From Paenibacillus sp. KS-LC4 (GTDB lineage Bacteria > Bacillota > Bacilli > Paenibacillales > Paenibacillaceae), in NCBI RefSeq assembly GCF_036894955.1, contig NZ_CP145905.1:4730501-4794500 (forward strand): DNA of 64,000 bases, in the 5' to 3' direction. Below, in pieces: positions 1 to 9,070 of this stretch. Below the pieces are notes generated by a model. That model was not told the origin of the DNA. It searched no databases and saw only the letters and a list, made by a program, of their open reading frames with translations. Both the position numbers and the translations under genes were made by a program. Position 1 is the stretch's first letter; each line of letters starts with the position of its first letter.

Positions 1-381
1 CCTTCTATAATCACTGCTGTACATTTCAAGCGCTCGAATTCCTGTGACATACGCTTCATATTTTCGGGCTTCCTGCTGCAACGATTGACGCTCCTCAAAG
101 CGGATCGGCTTGCCTGCGATTTCTCGCGTCAATAATCGCTGGATAGACGCATTCGTAGCCACCTGCGCGGTAAGCGTATCGATTTGTCCAAGAAGCACGT
201 CAAGCTTCCCCATAGCCTGAACGGCCGTCTGTTGAATATGCTTCTCCGCACTGTTTCGCAAAAGCACAGAAACCTGACCATACGTAAAGTAGCCGACCGA
301 TGCCAGCACGATAACCATTACAAGCATAAATCCAATTAATATCTGATTGCGCAGCGTATTCAACTGCCCTAGCTTCTTCAC
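1..381 (-). CDS. Sensor histidine kinase, N-terminal part (cut by window edge)
   Basis: Only the first 127 codons are in the window. They start with a GTG at 381, preceded by a GAAAGGAATG ribosome binding site. The visible part has a short basic N-terminus, one transmembrane helix at about residues 13-34 (ILIGFMLVMVIVLASVGYF) and the start of an extracytoplasmic region rich in heptad-like Leu/Gln residues. This layout is typical of YesM-type two-component sensor kinases of Paenibacillus, which carry a large outside sensing domain, HAMP, and His-kinase domain. The catalytic domains are outside the window, so the kinase assignment is inferred; a methyl-accepting chemotaxis protein is the main alternative. 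Confidence 0.5.
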   Translation of the reverse strand, partial: MKKLGQLNTLRNQILIGFMLVMVIVLASVGYFTYGQVSVLLRNSAEKHIQQTAVQAMGKLDVLLGQIDTLTAQVATNASIQRLLTREIAGKPIRFEERQSLQQEARKYEAYVTGIRALEMYSSDYRR

Positions 382-492
382 GAGCTACATTCCTTTCTAT
401 TCTCTATTCCGTCCTATCGTTCGCCCATATATTCTACCTCGTTTTCCATTAATTTCATATAGCGGATACCTAAGCAGTAGAGTCTTCTTTGT

Positions 493-525
493 ATTAAAAA
501 AACCTCCTTAAATACAGGAGGTTTT
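493..525 (-). terminator. Rho-independent terminator of the aldehyde dehydrogenase gene
   Basis: A 10-bp perfect stem, AAAACCTCCT paired with AGGAGGTTTT around a 7-nt loop, runs straight into a T-tract on the minus strand. It lies about 35 bp after the stop codon. Confidence 0.85.
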
Positions 526-534
526 ACGATTGCA

Positions 535-577
535 ATTAGCGGAGCAATTAGCGGAGCAACTAGCGGAGCAGCTTGCG
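535..577. repeat. 12-bp tandem repeat over the 3' end of the aldehyde dehydrogenase gene
   Basis: AGCGGAGCAATT-like units occur about three and a half times in a row. In the gene's frame each unit reads Leu-Leu-Arg-stop, so the last codons and the stop are repeated, giving several in-frame stop codons in succession. Confidence 0.85.
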
Positions 578-1936
578 AATCAGCTTCTTGCCCCACTTGG
601 ATGTCGGATAGCGGAATGGCATATCAAAGCGTGTTGTTTGCTTAAGCAAGCTTTTCTGATGAGAGAAAGTGTAAAAGGTTTTCTCCCCGTGGTAGCTGCC
701 CATGCCGCTGTCCCCTACTCCGCCGATAGGCAAATGCGGCGACGCCATATGCATTAATGTATCGTTAATGCAGCCGCCCCCAAAGGACAATCCCCTTGTA
801 ACCTGCTGCTGAACAGCTGTGCTTTCCGAAAATAAATACAGCGCAAGCGGGTGCGAACGAGCAGCAACTGCCGACATGACCTCCTCTATTAAATCAAACT
901 CAAGGAGCGGAAGCAGCGGGCCAAAAATCTCCTCCTGCATCACTGGCGCCTGCCAGTCTAAGCCCTCCAGCACCGTTGGCGCGATGACCCGGCGCGCAGC
1001 ATCTGTTTCGCCCCCAATGATAATGCGCCCGTCCTTCATAAAGCTCGCAAGCCTTGCAAAGTGTCGGTCGCTAATAATATGTGTGTAGCTGTCATTAAGA
1101 AGCGGCTCGCTGCTGTAAAGCTCTTCAATCGCAGCCTTCAGCAGCTTGACGAAACGCTCCTTCACCTCTCGATGAACATATAAGTAATCCGGTGCAACGC
1201 AGGTTTGTCCAGCGTTCGTAAACTTGCCGAAAGCAATCCGCTTGGCAGCGAGCGTTAAGTTCGCATCCTTATGCACGATGCAGGGGCTCTTGCCCCCAAG
1301 CTCCAGCGTAACCGGCGTCAAATGCTTGGCAGCTGCCGTCATTACGATTTTGCCAACACCGACGCTCCCGGTAAAAAAGATATAATCGAGCTTCTCTGCC
1401 AGCAGCTCCGTGCTTACCGCAGCATCACCCAGTACCGTCGTTGCCCACCCCGGCTCAAAGGCCTCCTTTACGATAGCAGCCAGCGTATCTGCTACATTCG
1501 GAGCCAGCTCCGATGGCTTTAATACGACGGTATTGCCTGCTGCAATCGCTCCAATAAGCGGCACAAGTGCAAGCTGGACCGGATAATTCCACGGTGCAAT
1601 AACGGCCGCAACGCCATAAGGCTCGGAAATGACCTTGCTGGTGCTGCCAATATGCGTCATCGCTGTTTGGATACGCTTTGGCTTCGCCCAGCCTCTAATA
1701 TGCTTAATTGTATGTCTAAGCTCTGTATAAATTAAGCCAAGCTCCATCGCATATGAATCAAACTCCGATTTATTTAAATCCGTCTTTAGAGCTGCAAGCA
1801 GCCTCGGCTCATGCTGTTGCATGACCTCGCGCAGCTTTTCCAGCTTCTGAATACGCGCAGCAATCGAGCGAGTCTTGCCGCTCTCGAACCATTTCCGCTG
1901 CTCCGCAACAACCTCGGCTACCGTAATTGTTTTCAT
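560..1936 (-). CDS. Aldehyde dehydrogenase (class 3 / YwdH-like)
   Basis: A 458-residue NAD(P)-dependent aldehyde dehydrogenase oxidising aldehydes to carboxylic acids. The Rossmann segment around residues 114-142 contains APWNYP and VVLKPSE. The FFTGSVGVGK cofactor motif is near residue 190, the general base Glu lies in LELGGKSP (about residue 212), and the catalytic Cys lies in NAGQTCVAPDY (about residue 246). EEIFGPLLP follows later. The short length and basic C-terminal tail resemble class 3 / fatty-aldehyde-type enzymes such as Bacillus YwdH. The start at 1936 has a GGGAAGGATGG site upstream; a longer reading to 2038 lacks one. The gene stands alone and ends in an odd 12-bp repeat containing extra stop codons, followed by a terminator. 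Substrate unknown. Confidence 0.93.
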   Translation of the reverse strand: MKTITVAEVVAEQRKWFESGKTRSIAARIQKLEKLREVMQQHEPRLLAALKTDLNKSEFDSYAMELGLIYTELRHTIKHIRGWAKPKRIQTAMTHIGSTSKVISEPYGVAAVIAPWNYPVQLALVPLIGAIAAGNTVVLKPSELAPNVADTLAAIVKEAFEPGWATTVLGDAAVSTELLAEKLDYIFFTGSVGVGKIVMTAAAKHLTPVTLELGGKSPCIVHKDANLTLAAKRIAFGKFTNAGQTCVAPDYLYVHREVKERFVKLLKAAIEELYSSEPLLNDSYTHIISDRHFARLASFMKDGRIIIGGETDAARRVIAPTVLEGLDWQAPVMQEEIFGPLLPLLEFDLIEEVMSAVAARSHPLALYLFSESTAVQQQVTRGLSFGGGCINDTLMHMASPHLPIGGVGDSGMGSYHGEKTFYTFSHQKSLLKQTTRFDMPFRYPTSKWGKKLIRKLLR

Positions 1937-2116
1937 TGTTTTCCATCCTTCCCTGCAACAAACGTCCGCAAAATAATCATTTCTGTTAAGATAAAGATAA
2001 CTTGCTTTATACGGGACTGCAAGCAATGCCCTCATCATTGACGAGCAGGTCCTAGTAATAAGGCATAACGCTATGCAAAGCTTGAGCTTCTATAACTGAA
2101 AGGAGATTATATCTAT

Positions 2117-2452
2117 ATGCCTCACTTATTATTTCGCGGTGTGCCTGTCCCTGGATTGCGCAGCATCGCACCTGAGCTCGTACAAGAGCTTGCCGTCCTC
2201 TGTGAATGCGGCGTAGACAATTTCACGATAGAATGCCTCGCAACCACTTCTATTTACGGAGGAACTGAGCCAAATCTTTCATTCCCGTTCATTGAAGTTG
2301 GCTGGTTTGAGCGCGGACAGGAGGTTCGGGATCGATTCGCGGCTATTGTACATCAATACATGGAGAAGCTTGGATCAGGGGAAGCCGAAATCGCATTTCG
2401 GACCTATAGCGAAAATGCTTATTACATAGAGGGAAAACCTTTCAGCCCCTAA
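2117..2452 (+). CDS. DUF1904 family protein
   Basis: A 111-residue soluble protein starting MPHLLFRGVP, preceded by an AAAGGAGATT ribosome binding site. The sequence (LFRGVP, FTIECLATTSIYGG, YPFIEVGWFERGQ-like core, Y-Y-I-E-G-K-P end) matches the DUF1904 family, small proteins of Bacillales with a tautomerase-like fold and no established reaction. It is divergent from the aldehyde dehydrogenase upstream and has its own leader. Function not known; the family assignment is from recognition of the conserved motifs. Confidence 0.85.
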   Translation: MPHLLFRGVPVPGLRSIAPELVQELAVLCECGVDNFTIECLATTSIYGGTEPNLSFPFIEVGWFERGQEVRDRFAAIVHQYMEKLGSGEAEIAFRTYSENAYYIEGKPFSP

Positions 2453-2531
2453 TGGAGCAGGCTGCCGCATAATTGGACAGGTTGAAAGAGCTGGTTCCTT
2501 TTGGTAAGATGGACGGGTAGCTATCTACAAA

Positions 2532-2583
2532 GCACAAATAACCCCTTACGCCAATAAGAGGTTTATAAGCTTTATATTTGTGC
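2532..2583 (+). other. Nested hairpin in the leader of the DUF1540 gene
   Basis: GCACAAATA at the left pairs with TATTTGTGC at the right (9 bp). Inside this, AACCCCTT pairs with AAGAGGTT with one mismatch. There is no T-tract after it, so it is not a plain terminator. It ends 30 bp before the DUF1540 start codon. Confidence 0.5.
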
Positions 2584-2613
2584 ACCGACTACTAACCATG
2601 GGAGGTGATAGTA

Positions 2614-2766
2614 ATGGCTAAAGATGTATTATGCGAGGTCGACTCTTGCCGTCATTGGGTAGATGACAACAAGTGCAGCGCTTCATCCATCTATATCGTC
2701 AGCAATAGCGCAGATACTGCACACACAGCTAGCGAAACAGATTGCCGAACTTTCGAAACGAAATAA
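2614..2766 (+). CDS. DUF1540 family small cysteine-containing protein
   Basis: A 50-residue protein with an excellent GGGAGGTGATAG ribosome binding site. It reads MAKDVLCEVDSCRHWV, then CSASSIYIVS, and ends ETDCRTFETK. The Cys-x(4)-Cys spacing, the internal Cys and the terminal TDCxTFE motif are hallmarks of DUF1540, small putative metal-binding proteins found in spore-forming Firmicutes. The gene is followed by its own terminator at 2778, so it is probably monocistronic. Function unknown; metal binding through the four cysteines is an inference. Confidence 0.87.
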   Translation: MAKDVLCEVDSCRHWVDDNKCSASSIYIVSNSADTAHTASETDCRTFETK

Positions 2767-2777
2767 CTGATTGGATG

Positions 2778-2807
2778 GAAGGGATGTTGCGGTCCCTTCT
2801 TTCTTTA
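2778..2807 (+). terminator. Terminator after the DUF1540 gene
   Basis: GAAGGGA pairs with TCCCTTC (7 bp, 8-nt loop), followed by TTTCTTT on the plus strand, 12 bp after the stop codon. Confidence 0.7.
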
Positions 2808-2823
2808 TGTATTTTACCAATAA

Positions 2824-2838
2824 TGATTATTATTATCA
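2824..2838. promoter_or_regulatory. Fur box upstream of the CWC protein gene
   Basis: TGATTATTATTATCA matches the 7-1-7 Bacillus Fur consensus TGATAATNATTATCA at 13 of 14 defined positions. It lies about 50 bp before the start of the cysteine-rich CWC gene and after the terminator of the preceding gene, where a repressor site would be expected. Confidence 0.7.
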
Positions 2839-2888
2839 AGCATTTTAATTCATTTTTTTTGAACCGCAGAAGAAAGGGGCTGTCCTCC

Positions 2889-3083
2889 TTGAAAAAATGT
2901 CCATTATGCGGCGGGCCAAACGGCTGCGCCATAGAAGCGGGGCTGGTACCCCACTCCTGCTGGTGCTTCCGGGAGCGCGTTCCGCAAAGTCTGCTTGAAC
3001 AAATTCCGCCTGCTCAGCGCAACCAGTCATGCGTCTGCCTCAAGTGCGTCAAGCAGGCTAACGCCCAAGCTCTTGTAGAATAG
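2889..3083 (+). CDS. Cysteine-rich CWC family protein
   Basis: A 64-residue protein. The start chosen is TTG at 2889, giving KKCPLCGGPNGCA, because an AAAGGGG site lies about 10 bp upstream and the family begins right before this Cys motif. The longer reading from 2742 would add a hydrophobic stretch encoded by the Fur box and terminator. Motifs in order are CPLCGGPNGC, SCWC, IPPAQRN and CVCLKCV, giving eight cysteines expected to bind metal. The CWC family has no assigned reaction. Placement behind a Fur box suggests expression under iron limitation. It converges with the GGDEF-EAL gene on the other strand. Confidence 0.8.
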   Translation: MKKCPLCGGPNGCAIEAGLVPHSCWCFRERVPQSLLEQIPPAQRNQSCVCLKCVKQANAQALVE

Positions 3084-3105
3084 TGTGTTCAGCAGCAGGC
3101 CGTTC

Positions 3106-5211
3106 TCAATGCTTCAAATCGCCCCATATGCCATCATTTTCCGCTTGAATCATTAAATACTTTTCCTCCAGCACCTTAGCTGGCAGCGGACGGCAATAAT
3201 AATAGCCTTGAATTTCCTTACAGTCATGGCTGGTTAGAAAATCAAGCTGCTCCTTCGTTTCAATGCCTTCCGCTATGACCTCCATCTTTAAATGCTTGGC
3301 CATGGAAATAATCGTAGCGACAATCGCTTGATCGCTCTCATCCGTTGTAATATCAATGATGAAGGAACGGTCTATTTTCAGCTTATATATGGGATAATGC
3401 TTTAAATAGCTAAGCGAGCTGTAGCCTGTCCCGAAATCATCGAGGCTGATTTTAACGCCGGTGCTGTTTAATTCATTTAGTATCCCAATGGAATGCTTGG
3501 CGTCCATCATCATGCTCTCAGTAATTTCCAGCACCAGAAAGCTCGGGTCCAGCCCCGTCTCCTCTAAAATGACATGAATTTGCTGAACCAGATTCGGCTG
3601 AAGAAACTGCCTTGCCGATAAATTGACGGATACCGATGCGAAAAAAACACCCTCATCATGCCACTTTTTCATTTGCCTGCAAGCCTCGCGCATCGTCCAC
3701 TCGCCAATGCTGTAGATCAAGTCGCTTTCTTCGGCCACTGGAATAAATACACCAGGCGATATAATGCCTTTGGTAGGGTGCTCCCACCGGATCAGCGCCT
3801 CAACGCCGGTCATTCGATTGTCGGCGGAGCTGATTTGCGGCTGGTAATACAATCTAAACTCCTCGCGCTCCATCGCCTTGCGCAGCTCGCTTTCCAGCTC
3901 CAGCCTGAGCTGCAGCTGCTCATTAAATTCATAGCAATAAAACTGATACCCGTTTTTACCATTGCGCTTCACTTCATACATCGCAGTATCAGCATTTTTA
4001 AGCAGCTGTACCGTATCCTGGCCATTATCCGGATAGATGGCAATTCCAATGCTGACCGTCGTATAAAAATCGGTGTCCTTCAGGCGGCAGGGCTGCTGAA
4101 TGGCGGCCGTAATCCTTCCCGCCAGCAGCTCAAGCTCCTGCTTATCCTGAAAGCGATTAATTAATAACGTAAATTCATCTCCTCCCATTCGGGCTACTAA
4201 GGTTTCACTGTCTCTAACACAAGATTGAATACGACTGCCCATCTCCTTCAGGAACACATCCCCATAGGCATGTCCAAGTGAATCATTAATATTTTTGAAA
4301 CGGTCAAGGTCGAGCACCATGACGGCAAAACGGGAAATCTGCTTGCTTCCCTCGTTAACACTTGCACTGCTGCGCTGGATCATTTTTGATAGCTGCTGAT
4401 TGAAATGGAGTCGATTCGGCAGACCGCTTAAAGCATCATGAAAGGTCTGGTGAATCATTTCGCGCTCCGCTTTTTTGCGGGCGCTATGATCTCGAATGAT
4501 CGTTAAAACCGCTGGTCGGCCATTATGGTCAATTGTTTTACTCATCGTCTCAACCTCAATAACCTCATTGCGAAGGCTAATCAGCCTAATTTCCTCTATA
4601 TTGGAGCGCATCTTCGTCTGATGCATCACTTTTATTCGTTCGGTCACGATATCCCAATCACTCGGATGAATAAAGCGAAAAACATCCTGGCCAATCAGCT
4701 GCTCTCTGCTCCCGCCAATCGTTTGTTCAGCTACACCGTTAATGAACACGATTTTAGAGTCCTGATGGATGACAATGGGATCTCTGTACAAGCCCAGCAG
4801 CTCGTTGTAACGCTCACTAATAGCCTCACTCTCCTTCTGCTGCCTAACCGATTCCGAACGATCCCGAATGAGAAGATGGTTGCCTAAGCTGCTGCTGCTG
4901 GCATCATAAGGGAGCTTATACAGCTCCCAACTGATAACCTCCCCATCTAAATCGTCAAAATATAAAAAATGGCGCTCCGAACAGCTGCCATCTGTCCGGC
5001 TCAAAAATTGCTCGAGCTTCGCGCCCTCTTCCTCCGTTATTCGTCTCAGCTTTGACAATTTGGCCCCCGGAAGCAAATCGCGGATAGCCTCCCGCTGATA
5101 TTTTTTAGCAGCCTCATTCATATGAAGAATGAAGCCATTTTCACCTATTGTTATTATCGGCTCAGGAAACTGCTTATACATATTTGGCAAAGATTTCTTC
5201 CAATAGTCCAC
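3106..5211 (-). CDS. PAS-PAS-GGDEF-EAL cyclic-di-GMP signalling protein
   Basis: 701 residues, cytosolic, starting at GTG 5211 behind GGAGGTGATAAG. Two PAS domains (about 10-115 and 130-245) precede a GGDEF domain with intact GGDEF at 343-347 and an EAL domain with intact EALIRW at 471. The DDFGTGYSSL, TESMMM and AEGIE motifs of active phosphodiesterases are also present. The inhibitory I-site (RxxD, nine residues before GGDEF) is replaced by DSET, so product inhibition of a cyclase activity is probably lost. Both synthesis and breakdown of c-di-GMP look possible; the PAS domains would sense redox, gas or small ligands. It lies 25 bp after the MHYT paralogue, so the two are probably co-transcribed. 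Confidence 0.93.
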   Translation of the reverse strand: MDYWKKSLPNMYKQFPEPIITIGENGFILHMNEAAKKYQREAIRDLLPGAKLSKLRRITEEEGAKLEQFLSRTDGSCSERHFLYFDDLDGEVISWELYKLPYDASSSSLGNHLLIRDRSESVRQQKESEAISERYNELLGLYRDPIVIHQDSKIVFINGVAEQTIGGSREQLIGQDVFRFIHPSDWDIVTERIKVMHQTKMRSNIEEIRLISLRNEVIEVETMSKTIDHNGRPAVLTIIRDHSARKKAEREMIHQTFHDALSGLPNRLHFNQQLSKMIQRSSASVNEGSKQISRFAVMVLDLDRFKNINDSLGHAYGDVFLKEMGSRIQSCVRDSETLVARMGGDEFTLLINRFQDKQELELLAGRITAAIQQPCRLKDTDFYTTVSIGIAIYPDNGQDTVQLLKNADTAMYEVKRNGKNGYQFYCYEFNEQLQLRLELESELRKAMEREEFRLYYQPQISSADNRMTGVEALIRWEHPTKGIISPGVFIPVAEESDLIYSIGEWTMREACRQMKKWHDEGVFFASVSVNLSARQFLQPNLVQQIHVILEETGLDPSFLVLEITESMMMDAKHSIGILNELNSTGVKISLDDFGTGYSSLSYLKHYPIYKLKIDRSFIIDITTDESDQAIVATIISMAKHLKMEVIAEGIETKEQLDFLTSHDCKEIQGYYYCRPLPAKVLEEKYLMIQAENDGIWGDLKH

Positions 5212-5236
5212 CTTATCACCTCCGCTGTCTGCTGAA

Positions 5237-7705
5237 TCAGGAATGAAATGCTGTTTTCTCTTGGCGACTAGGTATGAAAAATCCCTCTTCTACATCAATA
5301 GCGGACAAAGGACGGCTGAAATAATAGCCTTGTATCTTCTCACAGTCTTTATCAGTTAAAATGTCCAGCTGGGCTTTCGTTTCAATGCCCTCGGCAATAA
5401 CCTCCATATTTAAATGCTGGGCCATGGAAATAATGGTCGATACAATGGCCTTATCATTGTCATTTTCCGTAATATCGCGAATAAAGGAGCGATCAATTTT
5501 CACCTTATGAATCGGGAACATCTTCAAATAGCTAAGCGAGCTGTAGCCCGTTCCAAAATCATCGAGACTAATCCGAACGCCAAATTCATTGAGCTGGTTC
5601 AAAATAGGTGTCGAGACCGATGCGTCCATCATCATGCTTTCGGTAATTTCCAGCTCTAAAAATTGCGGCTCAAGCCCCGTCTCCCGCAAAATATCCTTCA
5701 CGTAATCAGCCAAATACGGCTGATGAAATTGCTGCGAGGATAAGTTGACTGAAACAGGAATGAGCGGTCCGCCTGCTAAATGCCAGCTTCGCATTTGACG
5801 ACAGGCTTCCCGGAGCACCCAAGTTCCAAGCTCATAAATAATGCCCGTCTCCTCCGCAATCGGAATAAAAATGCCTGGCGACAGTACGCCCTTCGTTGGA
5901 TGGTTCCAGCGAACGAGCGCCTCAATTCCAATCATTTGCTCATCCTCGGCTCTAATTTGGGGCTGGTAGTAAAGCTCAAGCTCGCCCCGCTCCACCGCTT
6001 TTCGCAAGTCGCCCTCTAGCTCAATTTTATTAACCAGCTTGTCATTGAGCTCAGCTGAATAATACTGAAAACCATTTTTCCCTTTTTTCTTAACCTCGTA
6101 CATGGCCGTATCTGCATTTTTAAGCAATTGGCTCGTATCCATCCCATGCTGCGGATATAAAGCAATGCCGATGCTGGCAGATACATAAAAGTCGCTTTCC
6201 TTGAGTCGATAAGGTAGCTGGATAGCATGAATAATTTTCTCGGCAATTTCCGTCACCATGCCTGCATCTGAATGCGGCACCAGCAACGTAAATTCATCAC
6301 CGCCCATTCGAGCAAGCAGCACATTATAGCCATTTATACTGCTGACAATTCGGTTGCCCATTTCTTGAAGGAACAGGTCGCCATATGAATGGCCTAACGA
6401 GTCATTAATCATTTTGAAACGGTCGATGTCCAGCACCATGATGGCGAAAACAGGGTCGTTTCCGCTCTCTTCCCCCTTTGCCGGTTTTGCTTTCTCAATT
6501 TCTTCTTCCAGCACTTGATTGAACATTCTGCGGTTCGGCAAGCCTGTCAGTTCATCATGAAAGGCTAAATACTTCACCTTCTCCCCAGCCTGCTTCTCCT
6601 CTGAAATATCCTTGGCGATGACATAAATACCTACAACAGCACCGCCCACAACAACCGGAGCGCTTACAACGCTAATATCAACGCGTTCCTCATTATTTCG
6701 CAATATGGCAGTTGTGTAACGCTGAGCTTCACCTTGAAAAGCTTTTTGGAACATCGCTAGTGTATGCTCCAGCTGGTCTGGCACAATATATGGCAAAAAC
6801 AAATTTATAGGCTGATGGAGCAGTTGCTCGCTTCTTAGGCCTGTAATTTCCAATGCAACCCGATTAAAGCCAATGATCTGGCCTTGAATATTAACGGTAA
6901 TAATGCCATCTAAATTGTTGTCGAACAACGACTTGTACCACTTCTCATGCTCGTCCAGCTGCGTTTCCGTGCTCTCCAGTCGTTTGGAGACAAATAGGAC
7001 CACCAGCGACATCAAGCATGTAATTAGCGTTCCAGCTGTAATGACGTAAGCAAGCAGCTTATTTTCCAGTACCATTTCAAAAAAGATCGCTGTTTTAGTT
7101 TCCGTGCCAAATGTCGCCGCCATCATTCCTGTATAATGCATGCCGGCGATAGCCGCTCCCATAACCATGCCTGCGCTTAGCTTCTTCCAAAACATAACCT
7201 GCTTGCTGGGTTTGCGAAAATAAAATACGAGCCATAAGGCAGCAACAGATGCGGCAAACGCAATAAAAATAGAAAGTGAAAACAGCCGCGGATCATAATG
7301 AATCTGAATCAGCATCGCCTCCATGCCCACATAATGCATAACCGACACACCGGTTGCCAGCAGTAATCCTCCTGCCAGCAGCCTGCCGATTTTCAATTCA
7401 TCCCTTCCAATGACATAGAGCGCAGCGAATGCGGCTACGATGACAGCGAGAAGCGACAACGCCACAACGATAAGATCATAGGCTACTACGATCGGCAAGG
7501 AGAAGGCCATCATGCCGACAAAATGCATGGACCAAATGCCCATTCCCAAAATAACGGCGCCCAGCGTAATGCCGATCCAGCGTTTGCGGCCATTGGAAAT
7601 GCCAATCTTCTCGGCCATATCCAAAGCTGCAAAAGACGCAAGCACTGCAATAACATAGGAGAATATAATTAGTGAGCTATCATAGGTGCCATGGAGATGC
7701 CCCAT
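5237..7705 (-). CDS. MHYT-PAS-GGDEF-EAL membrane cyclic-di-GMP signalling protein
   Basis: 822 residues. The first 240 form about seven transmembrane helices with three MHYT-type repeats (SMHFVGM at 59, VMHYVGM at 122, GMHYTGM at 188), a proposed copper-linked sensor for O2, CO or NO. A PAS domain follows at about 250-375, then GGDEF (ARMGGDEF intact) and EAL (GIEALVRWNHP, DDFGTGYSSL, AEGIETK intact). The I-site position reads GYNV instead of RxxD. The GGDEF-EAL half is closely similar to the downstream gene product, suggesting tandem duplication with sensor exchange. Start ATG 7705 has a purine-rich AGAGGGAAAG site. The direction of net activity cannot be read from sequence. Confidence 0.93.
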   Translation of the reverse strand: MGHLHGTYDSSLIIFSYVIAVLASFAALDMAEKIGISNGRKRWIGITLGAVILGMGIWSMHFVGMMAFSLPIVVAYDLIVVALSLLAVIVAAFAALYVIGRDELKIGRLLAGGLLLATGVSVMHYVGMEAMLIQIHYDPRLFSLSIFIAFAASVAALWLVFYFRKPSKQVMFWKKLSAGMVMGAAIAGMHYTGMMAATFGTETKTAIFFEMVLENKLLAYVITAGTLITCLMSLVVLFVSKRLESTETQLDEHEKWYKSLFDNNLDGIITVNIQGQIIGFNRVALEITGLRSEQLLHQPINLFLPYIVPDQLEHTLAMFQKAFQGEAQRYTTAILRNNEERVDISVVSAPVVVGGAVVGIYVIAKDISEEKQAGEKVKYLAFHDELTGLPNRRMFNQVLEEEIEKAKPAKGEESGNDPVFAIMVLDIDRFKMINDSLGHSYGDLFLQEMGNRIVSSINGYNVLLARMGGDEFTLLVPHSDAGMVTEIAEKIIHAIQLPYRLKESDFYVSASIGIALYPQHGMDTSQLLKNADTAMYEVKKKGKNGFQYYSAELNDKLVNKIELEGDLRKAVERGELELYYQPQIRAEDEQMIGIEALVRWNHPTKGVLSPGIFIPIAEETGIIYELGTWVLREACRQMRSWHLAGGPLIPVSVNLSSQQFHQPYLADYVKDILRETGLEPQFLELEITESMMMDASVSTPILNQLNEFGVRISLDDFGTGYSSLSYLKMFPIHKVKIDRSFIRDITENDNDKAIVSTIISMAQHLNMEVIAEGIETKAQLDILTDKDCEKIQGYYFSRPLSAIDVEEGFFIPSRQEKTAFHS

Positions 7706-7820
7706 TTCTTTCCCTCTTTTCAGTTGGCAAATATTTAAATTTTCAGTAAATTTAATCCATTATAATAAATGTTGCAAAAATGCTCGCATAGACTAACACA
7801 GCTCTGCCCTTGTAGCTCGC

Positions 7821-8972
7821 TTATTGCGCGGAAAAACGTTGGCTGAGCTTGTATTGCCATTGCTCGTACCATTGCTGTACCTGCGTCAGCGGCTCGGCAT
7901 CAAACTCCTGCCTTAGCATGTGCACCAGCTGATCGTATTGCCGCTGTACAGCAAACCGTTCATTCATCCGGTCATACAAACGCATCAGCTCAAAATAAAT
8001 CTGCTCCTCGGTGGGCAGCTGTTTTTGAATGAGCAAATATTGCTGGACTGCCTTTGCCTCATTGCCAATCGAATCATAATGCTGGGCAATACGCTGGGCA
8101 TGACGCAGCCATAAGGTGCGCAGCCGACGACGCTCCGTTTCGGCCCATTCATACCCATACTCCTGCAAATAGTCACCAGGGTACATTTCCAGCATCTGCT
8201 GATGCTGCTCTAACGTTTCATCCGTTAGCGGAGGGATTCTCTTAATTTTCCGCTCCCACTCCTCCGTATCCAGAAGCACGCCATTCAAATCCAGCGTGTA
8301 GCCTTCATCACGGTTAACGATCCGAATGTCCACACCCTCGTTGTGCATAATGCGCCGAATTTGATAAATCGCCGTATACAGCTGGGCGGTGCCTTTCCGC
8401 CATTCGATTTCCGGCCACAGGTGATCAAGCAAATCTTCTTTGCGGTTCAGCTTCCCGCGATGCTCCAGCAAATAGGCGAAAAGCTCCTGCGCCTTCAAGG
8501 TTTTCCATTTGAGCGTTGCGCTCTCATCGCCCTGCGTCCCAATACGCAGTGATCGAAAGCAATGGATCATTTTAGCTGGGCCAGATGCCAGCTGTGCAGC
8601 AGGAGGAGCAATTCTGGCCCGCTTTAATAGCCGCTCAACCGTTATGCATAGCCTCTCATGGTTGAAGGGCTTCATAATATAGTCATGAGCGCTAAGCTCA
8701 AATGCTTTCACCGCATATTTCTCTTGCTCCGTTAGGAAAACAAGCATCATTTCCGGAAATTGCTCCAGCACTTGCTCAGCAAGCTGTATTGCGCCAAGCT
8801 CCTGCGTATCGATATCTAAAAATAAGGCGATCGGAGGTTCGGCTAAAATATGCTGAAACGCAAGCTCAGGATTAGAGAAGCTTCCCACTATATCAATGCC
8901 ACTAGTTTTGCCCAGCTCCTTTTCCAGAAGCTTAAGCGTTAGAGGCACGTTATCTACCAATATCGTCTTCAT
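7821..8972 (-). CDS. Response regulator with SARP-type DNA-binding and BTAD domains
   Basis: 383 residues starting at ATG 8972 behind AAGAAGGTGACA. Residues 1-120 are a CheY-like receiver with phospho-acceptor Asp53 (FLDID), a conserved Thr in VFLTE and Lys in DYIMKPF. Residues about 140-235 form an OmpR-like winged helix of the SARP type (LKAQELFAYLLEHRG, LWPEIEW, YTAIYQIRR). The rest is a helical bacterial transcriptional activation domain. Such proteins occur in Paenibacillus and Bacillus as partners of 7TM/MHYT or hybrid kinases. No kinase gene is adjacent, so its partner is unknown. It precedes the two c-di-GMP proteins on the same strand with a 115-bp gap. Confidence 0.85.
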   Translation of the reverse strand: MKTILVDNVPLTLKLLEKELGKTSGIDIVGSFSNPELAFQHILAEPPIALFLDIDTQELGAIQLAEQVLEQFPEMMLVFLTEQEKYAVKAFELSAHDYIMKPFNHERLCITVERLLKRARIAPPAAQLASGPAKMIHCFRSLRIGTQGDESATLKWKTLKAQELFAYLLEHRGKLNRKEDLLDHLWPEIEWRKGTAQLYTAIYQIRRIMHNEGVDIRIVNRDEGYTLDLNGVLLDTEEWERKIKRIPPLTDETLEQHQQMLEMYPGDYLQEYGYEWAETERRRLRTLWLRHAQRIAQHYDSIGNEAKAVQQYLLIQKQLPTEEQIYFELMRLYDRMNERFAVQRQYDQLVHMLRQEFDAEPLTQVQQWYEQWQYKLSQRFSAQ

Positions 8973-9070
8973 GTTTTGTCACCTTCTTAACTGGTAGTTT
9001 AAGCCGTAAGTCCTATACTTATATAACGGTTTACCAAGCCTTATTATCAATACCAAATAATAATATGCCG

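Noticed and set aside
414-596. A minus-strand frame with a LAPLIAPLIA repeat near the aldehyde dehydrogenase end
   Set aside because: It is the 12-bp tandem repeat and the terminator read in another frame.
2742-2888. N-terminal hydrophobic extension of the CWC protein from ATG 2742
   Set aside because: It would overlap the DUF1540 gene, its terminator and a Fur box; the family starts at the later TTG.
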